DNA of 64,000 bases from Hetaerina americana. Its lineage: Eukaryota; Arthropoda; Insecta; Odonata; Calopterygidae. The stretch lies in assembly GCA_022747635.1 (NCBI GenBank), contig JAKTNV010000002.1, positions 1,081,001-1,145,000 on the forward strand, in the 5' to 3' direction. The notes beneath the pieces were generated by a model. The model made no database searches. It was not told where the DNA came from and saw only the letters and a list, made by a program, of their open reading frames with translations. Made by a program: the position numbers and the translations under genes. Of the stretch, positions 13,201 to 25,200 are shown piece after piece (the first letter of the stretch is position 1; every line of letters begins with the position of its first letter).

Positions 13201-16200
13201 ATGCACATTGGCTGTTTCCTCCTCCGGGTGGCTATCTATGTTGTGCTTCACCCACCGACACACGGAGCGGAACATTTGGACTTCTGGGGCACAGAAGGAG
13301 TCTCTGCAGCATATTTCTTTCAGCGCACCCTACAATGAATAACAACATCATGCTCCTGACATATTCAGTTTCATGAACCAAGTTCACCTTCTTCAATGTG
13401 GTTGCTCATCAACTATGGCTGATAATTTTAATGAATATTTAACAGTACAACAGAAACTCACTTGACGAGCACCTTGCATTAACGAGTAATTCACATTATG
13501 AGCAAAGTTGTGGGTCCCGAAAATGGCTTGCTTAGAGAGTGACTTTTCGCATAGCGAGTGACGAGGAGGGGGGCATCCCAGAATGCATGCGCACCTGGCA
13601 CTTCGGCTGGTGTTCAGCACTCATTCCTCTCGCATCTCGGTGTGGCTAGTGATCACACATTTTTCCAAACTTGCATTCAGGCTTATTGTTAGTGATTCTT
13701 TAGCGCAGAGTTTAATAATATTTTGAGCATAATGTTAAAAATGACCCCGAAGGAAAATCCGTAACAAGAAAGCCACATAAGAATAAAAATAACATAAGAA
13801 ATGAAAAGAAAAGTCATTGAAAATCAGGAACAGGATCGTGTACTAAATCAGCCACGGGTTTGCCAGGCTGATCTAGTGGGCACATCAACAATTGGTGGAC
13901 ACCAACGACTTGCATATTCTTACAGAAAATGGACAAAATTAAGGACATTGCAATGTGACGCTATTGAAGAGAATATCATTTCTGAGAAGTCAAAGGTGAT
14001 TTTTGCTGACCACATGAATAAGACACCAAGATGATCAACGCCCAAAGAAGTATTTAAGGGGAGCTGTGCGTGATTTGAGAAGTTTACGAGACAACCCTGC
14101 ATCCACAGCATTGTGAAGCAGTAAGCCCCAAAGGCCACAAAGAACTTCAAGAAACTTATAGAATTTGAGGGTTACAGGCCCCAAAAGGTTTTAAATTGTG
14201 ATGAGGTGGGTCCCTTCTGGAAAAAGTTACCGAAGCAAACATATATTTGTGCAAATAACAGGAGAAGAGAATGCATTAACTGGCAACAAGCCAATCAAAG
14301 GCTGTCTCATGCCGTTATTTTAAACAAATGCAAGTGGGGACATAGAAATTAAACCTCCGCTTGCTTACTGATCATAAGTCCGCGATCCTTCAAGAATTGT
14401 GAAGTCCAAAACAGCAGGCTAAATGTGGAGTGGAAATCAAAGGAAACTGTTGAATCGAAACATGCAAGTGAGGCATCGCGACCCTTATACGAAGTGGCAA
14501 CGCATGCCAGTGATTTAATTTATGATACATCTGAGCCGCATTTTTACAAATTTTTGAAGCTTCAGAAAAAATTAATGCCCCTAGACAGTTCTCTAGCAAA
14601 AAGGAATTAGATATGTATCATAAATAATAACTATTTGTCTCAATTCTTTTTTCTTTCACAAATCGAATTTGCATTTCCAATTGCTTGCTTATGCAAGAGC
14701 AGGAAAGGTAAACACCATCCTAAACAATGAACACATAATTTTCTTTGAATAAACCTTGTACATATTTATTTTTTTGGCAAGGAACGCATTACCATATTTT
14801 ACATTTTTATACAAAATGCTGTTTCACTAAATGAGTGATTTTCTTTAGAAGAAAGATCACTGAACAAATTATGCTCATTGTAAGTGTTTCCACTGTATCA
14901 GAAATGTGTCCATTAACATTTGATAAAATCAATTAGACAATGAGTGAAACTTAAAAGTCCACTTTTCAAAATGTAATTTAACCTTGGAATATCGCTTCAA
15001 TACTTCAGCAGCTCCATAATTTTACCCAATGACAATACATATACAAGTTTGACAAGGTTTAATTGGATCAAACCAACAAATAGAAACCAACAAATACCGT
15101 ATTTTCCCATTGATATAACGTGTACGTTATCTATACAAAAATGTTCAGATGATCGAAAAAATGACGCGCATTATGTAATTAAAATTGAAAAAATCAAAAC
15201 ATGGACGTATTTTTACACACACACACATCCGACATAGACGTATTCTTACACACTCTTTATATATTTTATACGCGTGCATTATCTGTACACAAATGTTCAG
15301 ATGATCGAAAAAATGACAATGCGCGTTACTTAATGAAAATTGAAAAAATCCAAACATGGACGTATTTTTACACACACACATCCGACATAGACGTATTCTT
15401 ACACACATATTTATCTTTATATAATTTTTACGCGCATATATATATAAGTATATACAGATGCGTGGCATCTATACACGTTCAAGATAACTATGAAGTCCTG
15501 GGCGCGCAGTATCTCTACAAATTCGTGAGAACTACAAAGTTCTGGGTGCATGTTATACATGAGGTGCATGTTATGGATGGGAAAATATGGTACTTCTCAT
15601 CAATAGTCAAAAGGAAAAAACTCATAAAATTTTACATGACCATACATTCTCTTTTCTTATTGGATGTCAAAACAATGCAAATCTGACATTGAAATATTAC
15701 TTCTACTGGGCAATACATCACGAAATCAAACAATTACGAGCTGCTCATTTTAATTACTCACAGGCGATAACAGAAGAAATGATGGATGTTCAATGATAGC
15801 CTCTGCATGCTTATCAAAAAATGTGCAACACATTTGGGTGAGAGCATCCAGTTGGTAAAGACGGGCAGCATCGTAAATGGCACCAACATTTCTTATCTGC
15901 AGTGCTTCCCGCAAATGGTCTGATATTGAAGTCTCCAAATCTACAAAGCCATATTGATGTGCCAAACCCAGCATGTCCAGTATAACATCTTCCTATAAGA
16001 ATATCATTAACAAGTTTAAAAAAAAGCTGAAATGGTAAAAGCCAACATTTAGTCTCAATATCTAAGGCTTTCCATCAGAAGATTGTTTTGCAGCTGCTCT
16101 CCAAACTTTTCCCATGTCCCTCGTCTCTGAACCACCAAGCACCATACCTACACCTCCCTACCCTTTTGATGCATTTTATGGCAACTAAATCTTAATCTGT

Positions 16201-19200
16201 ATCCACACCTGGGAAGCTGTAGAGGTTAACGAAGCTGTTTCTAAATCTAAGTCCCACTATGATTTACTAACTGCCATTCACCTGTTTCTTATAGCATTTT
16301 CCATGCGCATAAATGCCTAGGATGATCTATGAACCAGGATTTGGTTATTATCGAACTTCTTCTCCTTCAGAACTGCACTGATTTTGCTCCTTGACCGTAC
16401 GTAATTCCTAAACTCTACTCTCATACCCTTCTCTCATCTTTCCGTTCACCTTCCACTCTGTTCCACCCCATTACTACAATGCAACAATTTCAGAGCGCAA
16501 AAATCATTTGCATTGACCGAGATGAGTGTCTTCCCTGTCCAGACGAGTGATTTTTACACTTTGAAATTGCTGCATTGTAACGTACATCAGGGGATAACGC
16601 CATTAGAAATTACTGGCATGGCATATCCACCAGTTTCTTTGAATACCCCACTACTATTTGGTGCTTCCTTTCTTGAAGGTCCCAAATTATTTCTTCTGAC
16701 TGATCATACAAACTCTTTTCTTTTTTCTCCCAGTGACCACTCGTTGGCATATATGTACATCTGGATTACCACCAGATTGGTCAGGTCAGCTATCTCTGTC
16801 AATAGAATATTACCACTCCGCTGCTCTATATTTACTACCATCTCCCTAGATGAAGTTTTCTCGGGTCTTCCACCGGGTCAGGGGTTCCATACACCTGGCT
16901 GACCCGGTGGAAGACCCAAGAAAACTTCATCAAGCAAATACGCCGGGGAAGCACCAGATCTTACTTTACCCTCTCCCTAGTTTCCCATTCAGTGCTACAG
17001 CCACTCCATGTACAATCTGTAAATTACTCTGCGCCTCTCTCCATTTTTCTCCATGCCACCTTATAAAATACACTCACCAATCTACAAGTACTTCCTTTCT
17101 CCATCTCTCAATTGGTGTTTCCTAGCTTCCCTGTTCATATCCTAGCATTTCATGTACCTATCACAATCATTATGGTCCTCTTTTTCTCTGCTTTCAACCC
17201 GGGAAGACCACCAAGGCACAGCCTTTCCCAATGCCAATGCCAAGCCTTTCCCAATGCCAATGTGAGACAACACCAAGAGGGTTGAGTTCCATAGTTGCCA
17301 TGATTCATTTTGATTTTAGATTCCATCACCATTTCTAATACCTGTAGGCAGAATGCATTGGTAATGGTATGATCCTTTTTGAAAGAGTAACAGGATTGTT
17401 CCGTATGGGCAACCCAGTCTTGTGAATTTTGCTCAGAAAGCTTTAAATTGGCTCAAGAACATTTCACATGATATTTCATTTTTGGACAACTGAGAGCCAA
17501 AGAGGCATCCATCTGGCAGATAGCTTCTTCATGTCCAAATGTTGATGTAAAAATACTACCCTGATCAAAAATTTCCCGGAATTTATTCAGAAAATTAAAA
17601 ATACAAGTTTATTCATCTAAATCTATATTGTCCCCTTCAAAGTAATCCCCATCGACTGCAACACACTTATGCCAGCGCTTGATCCAATCCTCGAAACATT
17701 TTTTATATTCGGTTTTCGGTATGTCCATCAGTGCTTCCTGCGATTTTTCCATTGCTTCCTCTCGGCTGCTAAAACACGTTCCCCGTAATGGTTTTTTAAC
17801 TCGATTGAACAGAAAGAAGTCACAGGGAGCCAAATCAGGTGAATTTGGTGGCTGTTGGATGGTATTTGTTGCATTTTTCGTCAAAAAATTACGAATAATG
17901 ATAGCACTGTGCGACGGTGCGTTATCATGGTGCAAAATCCACGAGTTTTCTGCCCACATTTCTGGTCTCTTTCGGCGAATTGCTTCACGCAAACGTCTCA
18001 TAACGCCCAAATAATACTCTTTGTTTACTGTCTGGCCTTCTGGCAAAAATTCATGATGCACTACACCGTTGTAATCCATGAAAACCGTCAGCATTGCCTT
18101 CTTTTTTGACTGAAAACGACGTGGTTTTTTTGGTCTCGGCTCATTTGGTGAACGCCATTCACTTGCCTGATGTCTGGATTGCGTGTCGTACTCATAAACC
18201 CACGTCTCGTCTCCAGTAATGATCCTTTTGATGAATGTGGGATCGGATTCAGCCTCGCAAATCATGTCTTTTGCGACGTCAACACGGTCTCTTTTTTGCA
18301 TGAAATTGAGGTCTTTTGGAACCAACTTTGCTGCTACACGACGGAAACCCAAATCATTAACCACAATGTCTTGGGCGGATCCATAGGCAATGTTCAAGTC
18401 CTCCGCTATTTCTCTGATGGTTAATTTGCGGTTATTGACCAACATTTCTTTTACTTTATCAATTTTTTCACCGACTTTCGATGTCGATGGTCTGCCACTG
18501 CGTTCATCATCTTCGATTGACTCACGACCACTTCTGAACCGCTCGTGCCACTGGTAAACGACCGTTTTTTTTAGAGAATCGTTGCCGAAACACTTTTCCA
18601 ACATTTCCAACGTCCGTGCGCCACTAAATCCGTTTTTTACGCAAAATTTAATACAAGTTCGTTGTTGCAAATTTAAATCCATTTCTGCAATTGTAAAAAA
18701 TCGCCAACACACACAGAGATAGATGTACTCTTGGCTACGTAACTTTTGCAAACAAACAAATTTAACAAAAAAAACAGAACTCAAATCGGAATGATGGGAG
18801 CGCCACACGGTGGTTATTCCGGGAACTTTTTGATCAAGGTAGTATTATGCACCCATTTTCTTGATATGCCGGCAACATTAGGGAACTCAGACCCTTCACT
18901 CTTCTATCATTCATCACGACCTCTGGAGTAGTGACCTCAACAGGGCATCCTGAATATTCAGCATCACTTGTGCTCACAGGGCCACTTTGAAAAAAAAAAC
19001 CCTGACAGGGTAGTCCAAACAAAGGCTCAGATTATCATGCTGTTCATCAAATGTCTCTTTAGTCTACAGGGACAATTTCCTGCTCATAAAATAACTATGA
19101 CTTCTGCATCCACTCTTTGGAAATCACATGGCTAGATTCAAATGAATACTTAACTAAGAGAACAATCTGGCTGAAACTTGGTGGGTTCCAAAAAGATTCT

Positions 19201-22200
19201 ACTAAATGAACATAACTTTGATGTGTACCATTGGAGCCATTTCTTAGACCCTCCGCCATCTTTCCAAACCACTCTCATCATGTGACTCATGAAAACATTT
19301 CTGAAATATCCACTATTATTCCGTCTATCATCTCCTCAAGATACTGAATATCTGAACTGATGCATATGCTTCCAATGTTCACTCACTTATGAATATTGCT
19401 GATCCACATTCTGACAATGTTTCAAATGATTCATTACAAAAAACTACGTCAATACCCACCCTTCTCCACTATGGATGTCTCATATTGCATGCTGCTGTAG
19501 AATCATCGCAAGGATTGCCACCATCCAAAATTGCCAATGGTAAATATTTTGAAATTAAAACAATTTTGACAGTTGCTTACAGCTAGATTGATGCAAATGA
19601 ATTAAATTTGAGTAGAAATTTTACCAACGTAATGCTCTTCCTACAGAATGCAAGAGCCATGTAATGAGGAGCACATATATACATTTGCTAGGATTTACCT
19701 TTTGATTAACCAAACTCATGTGTCCAGTGTAGATGTACTTCAGCAGTGCTTTGACAGCCACAACTGATGTTCCTTTCAGTTCAATTTCTGTCTGCTGGGA
19801 CTCTCTTAAGCCACCAAATAACAGAGCTCTGAAATAAGATGTCCATCATGGTCAGTGCACCAGGGAATATTTGTATTGGCAGATGACTAATGACAAAAAT
19901 TTTACACAAATTGAAAAAATATAAACTTAAAAGCAATTTGCATTACACAAATAATATGATAAGAGGGTTATTTTACATAAAATCCTGTTAAGGACTGATC
20001 ATAATAAACCGAATTATTTTTAGTCAACAAATGCTTAATTGTAAGTTACCTTGCTTTGTTAGCAAAAACTACCTGTGCCTCATCTTCCTAACAAGACTTG
20101 TAAATGTTACGTGAAAACCTCCTGCGGCTGAACTTCTATGCAAGAGTTCAATGTACTGGGTTGTGGATGGTGTGTTGACCACAAGTTACAAAAGTTAGTT
20201 TAAAAATAAGCGAATTTACCCAAAGAAGAAGTTTAATGGACAATTATAAGGGCTACTCACAGGTTGTGGAAGCCCATCCTTGGGTAAGATGACCTGAATA
20301 TTCTACAAAAACCTATTAAAGAGCCATGAGGAAGAGGGGAGTAGTCCTCCTTTGCATGAGCGAAACTAGAGACTAAAGAGGTCATCACTGTTGATTCAAC
20401 CCTGATTATTTCTTAGTAATAATCTAGAGTTGACGGCACCTCCAAGCATTCTCTTGATGGGTATTGCAAAAATTTCTGTAAATGCAGCAGAACTGATGAA
20501 AAAGGCAAAAAGAAACCTCCACATAATCATTCCAAAGAACAGCAGCTCATTAAATTGCTCATTTGCTCTCATTGAATGAAATAAGTTGTGATGAGACTCT
20601 CTCATGAAAAATATTTCAGCAGTGATCCCCCATTCAGATATCCTGGTGGGAACTACCCGAGAGTACATCAGTTCAATGTTACAATCAGTTTATGACCCGA
20701 ACTTGGACTGTCTGGTCACTCCATGAATCTGGGAGGCTAGAGAATTCAAAGGTAGACATGTTTATGATGGGGTTGCATTTCTTTGGGTTGAGTGAAATGA
20801 AATGGCCAGAAGAAGATGAGTTTTGAAGGAGCAGGTACAGGATCATTTACACTAACTAGGTCCACAAATGGCAATGCAACAATGGCCATAATAGCTCAAA
20901 AAGTTTTTCTTTCAATACAATGAAAGGAAGATTATGGTGAAAATAGCAAAACACTCCATAGATACTACGTTGTCACAATTTTCCATACAAACAATAGTGT
21001 ACGATGGTATAATGGTGACAAAATGGAGTTCAATGAAGATGCAGCTGCATGAAGGAAAGGGAGATAATAAATTCAAAGTGTCCTTTCATTATCAAAACGA
21101 TCATCATCAGCCAAGCTGGTATGGCCACATTTAATTCACCTGGCCAAAGTTGAATGGTCATAAATGATACTATGGAGTCCTCGTACACAATGCCCAACTT
21201 GTCTTTGACTTGCATACGCATATTGCCTTTCAAAAACAAATATTAATGACAGCTCGATGCACAATTTTCTCATTTTCCCAAAAACCCTCGCAAGCATTCA
21301 CTCAAACAACAACTGAGCCATCAAAACAGCTGACGTTTGGGTGAGTAATTTTCCATGTGCATTCAAACATTTCTGTACTTTTATTGAATAGTGCTGCAAT
21401 CTTCATGTCATGATCTGAAAGTCTGCAGATCAACCACCCACAGACACATGTGGGAGATACCAGTAAATGTAAGACCAAATTGACTACATGCTCATGTAGC
21501 TAACATTTAAGAATCTAAAAAATGACTGCAAAATCTAAATGGAGCACATTTCAACATTCACCACAACTTGGGGCTACTGCAGCGCTATCCAAAATACAAT
21601 AAAGATAAAGAAGAAAATTAAGACTAAATGATAGCGGAGAGAGAGAAGGAAATTGAGTCAAGGATGGACTTTCAACGGGAATTGGAAAATAAAAATGAAA
21701 CAACACTAGATCCATTGAAGAAAAATTTCAAGATATAAGGAAGGAATTTATTTACCCTGTAAAGAAAACTATAAGCTAAAATAACCTGTGTGAATGAAGA
21801 CATAGACCACAGATGGACCTAACAAAAGAAGAGGATCTAATAGAAGTCCTGGACCAAATAAAAGAGGATTGAAGTAAAAAAATCGAGAACTGAGGAAGAA
21901 CAGATATACTAAAAAGAAGGCTAAGAAATGAAATTATTTAGAAAGTGAGAAGAGAGAGTGAAAATTGGATGATTGCTCTTGCTGAAGGATTTCAGCATAA
22001 CCTGGGCCCGGGAATGTTGCAGCGACTTATAGAATAGCATAAGACACCATTTCAATTTTTGTACTTCAAGGCAGAGCCATTCAGAATTGCGATGGAGAAT
22101 GTCGTACGCAAGATGAAAACAAAGAGAAGAAATGAAAGAATACCACTAGGAGAATATTTGAAGGAAAAGAAATTCATACAAGATACTGGAAGAAGAGGAG

Positions 22201-25200
22201 ACTGTTGATGTTTCTGAGAGAAAGGAGGCTATACGAGGGTAATCCCAAAAGTACCTGGCCCAACAAAGAAAACAAACAAATTTTGGAAAAAAATTTATTT
22301 ATTTTTCAATATGATCCCCTTTCAGCTCTATACACTTTTCCCAGCGATGTTCAATAAGTTCGATACCCTTGTCATAATAAGAATGGTCTTGCCCCTCAAA
22401 ATAGTCATTAACTGCCAACATCACTTCTTCATGGTTGGAAATTCTTTGACCACCAAGCCATTTTTCAAGTTGGCAAACATAAAATAATGTGAGGGGGCTA
22501 AATCTGGCAAATGGGGTGCATGAGGTAGCAATTCATCCTGTAATTTATGAATTTTGGCCATTGCCATAACGAAATTGTGAGCTGGTGCATTGCCTTGATG
22601 GAACAACACTTTCTTCTTAGCCAGATGCATAAACTTACGCTAGATTTCTTCACTCAAACGTTACAATAAGTTTGTATAATACTCGCCGTTTGATATTTTT
22701 TCCTTTTTCAAGATAGTCACTGAAAATCACCCCACGCACATCCAAAAAAAGCGACACCATGACCTTGCCTGCAGATGAAACCGTCTTTGCCTTCTTTGGA
22801 GCGAGTCAGTTATTTTTGAATCCATTGTTCTTTTGCCTCGGTGCAAAAATTCTGCTTTGCTGCAGTGAAACTTTGCTAAACACTCAATTGAAACATCTTC
22901 ACAACACTGGTTTTGCTAGAGTGTGGCAAAGCCCATCTTGCCCACAGTCTTCTCATGTCCAAATTTTCAGTTGAAATGCAATGTACCACACTTTTTTAAA
23001 TGCCTACTATGTCTGCTAGTTGGCACACTTTCTGTTGACAATCACTTCGTGGATTTTCTTCACCGTTTCTGGAGTCGTCACCTCATTTGGTCTACCAATG
23101 TGATGCTCGACTTGACAGCTCATACGGCCTTGTTTAAACTCTGCAACCCAATATTTTACAGTTGTAAACAAAGGAGCAGACTCACCCAGAGTAGAATCCA
23201 GTTCTGCTTTTATATTGGTTGGCCTCAGGCCTTTCAAATAAAAGTATTGTATCGCATAACGATGACCAATTTTCTCCATTTTCACAAATTCACTGAAAAC
23301 GTTCACTATTGATGGCTGCCAAACGAATACTTAACTACATAGAGTCTTCAAACTTGAAAAATATGCTTTATAGATTGCATACTTTCTGATAGTGATATTT
23401 TTCAAACAACTACTGCCATCTCCGGGTCAGGCCGGGTACTTCAGGGCGATACAAACGATCTACAGACCTATATAGGATTCATTGATCTGGGTAAGGCATT
23501 GGACAATGTGAAATGGGATGATACATGCAGCAAAATAAATTGGAATGAACTAAAATGCTAGGAGAATGATGCACTTTCTAGGCATGCAGTGAGCACACAG
23601 AAGTGATTACATGAGGTGAAAGTCATTATGAAGATAAAAATAAAAGAGTAGAGCAGGGTTACTCATTATCACAATTGTTATTTAATGCACATTATGTTTA
23701 GTGAAAATACCACATTGAAAACGCAATTGAGGAAGGAAAGGCAAAACCGCCACAAATTTTCATCAAAGGAAATGTGCGCAAAATAATGAGAATGAGATGT
23801 GGCCATGACAGCTCACTGGGTTGTGTGTTGCGTCAAACCGATGGTAAAAGAAAGCTTCTGCCGTCATCATTACATGGAATACTTGCAAAGAGGAATCAAC
23901 AGTGGAAAAGACACATGGGAGGACCAAACCAGAGAGAAAAAACAATTGGAATGCTAGGGCAATATTCAAGACAAGGGAATTAGAAAATAAAAAGTGAGAG
24001 ATTGTGGAGGAAATCTAAATATCTTTGGGTTACGTGAGGTGAAATGGAAGGATAGTGGAGACTATAAGAGCAATAATTGCAGAGTAATACACAGCAGAGA
24101 GGAAACATGCCAGCGTAGGGAGGCAGTGGTGCTGAACAAAAATGTAGGAAGAAGTATTATAAACACTGCAAGTGAATGACATTATTATAAGATGAAAAAC
24201 TACACCAATGAACTTGGACAATACATTTTAGCAAATTCCAAAGAAACTGCGGGAGATGCCGCAACAGTAACTTTTAACGGAGTCATCCGCTAATGTGCAT
24301 TTCAATGCAACGATTTCAGAGTGTAAAAATCATTCGCCTTGACTGGGATCCCAGTCAAGGCGAATGATTTTTACACTCTGAAATCGTTGCATTGAAATAC
24401 ATTTTAGGTCTAAAGAAAGATAGGTGAGCATAGGGCGGAAGAAAAAGTGCAAGAGTACAATTATGGGAATCAATTGCAGAAGCCCATTGGGGAACACACA
24501 TGATAATGAGGGTTGAAATGTAATGGGCAATAGATGCATGGTGAGGGACCAGGTTTGAGGAACCAGGAAAACAACAGACAGATAGGAACTGAGTTCCGCA
24601 GGATATATTCATTATAATGAGCACTTGGTTTAAATACTACAATATGTGTAGGTATGAGTAGGAAATGCCCGAAAATCCAAGGAGATCAAAATTTGCCATG
24701 GTTGGACACATTTTAGAGGAGTGCAATTTATTTACACAGATATTCAGTGCAAATAATGGAGTGTTCGGTAAGATTCAAGGGGAGAAAAAAGGGAAGATAG
24801 ATAAGGAAATGGAATGCATTAACTGGAATAAAAAGTAAAGATTACTAAGGGCAGAGGAAAAATTTATGAGGGCTGGAAGACAGATAGTGCAAGGGAAAGA
24901 AGGGAATCTAACAAACAAAAGATATCAAAAGCTAGAAAAGAAAATACAGGAATAATATATTGGTAAAAGACAAGGAAACCATGGATTATGGATAAGATGA
25001 TTAGAATGATACATGAGAGGAGGAAATGGGAGAGGAGAAACAGAATTAAAATGAAGTGCAACAAGATAAAAATAAACTCGGTGGAACACCATTCAGCTGA
25101 AAGAAGTATGGTGGAAGATGCAGGGTGAGTATGAAGAGTTTATAGAAGAAGGGTGAAATGAGGGCACAGTCCAGGACAGTGAAAGGGCTTATGAGAAGCA

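Larger units (their letters stand above)
17340..19030 (-). pseudogene. Older mariner transposase remnant, split by the intact mariner
   Basis: The upstream half, on the minus strand from about 19030 down to 18842, reads SGPVSTSDAEYSGCPVEVTT, then PEVV...NDRRVKG, and ends ...VAGISRKWVHN. The downstream half from 17556 down to about 17340 resumes FLHQHLDMKKLSARWMP. These are adjacent parts of one mariner N-terminal domain (consensus ISxxxVHxILHxxLxMKKLSARWVP). The intact element lies exactly between them with a TA on each side. Stops follow within both halves. Confidence 0.8.

Noticed and set aside
15145..15686. Overlapping 107- and 161-residue frames rich in HTHTSDIDVFLHT repeats
   Set aside because: They arise from the 152-bp tandem repeat and CA-rich runs inside the MITE.
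16513..16902. 129-residue plus-strand frame
   Set aside because: It runs through the decayed foldback element, a LINE scrap and a hairpin; a chance frame.
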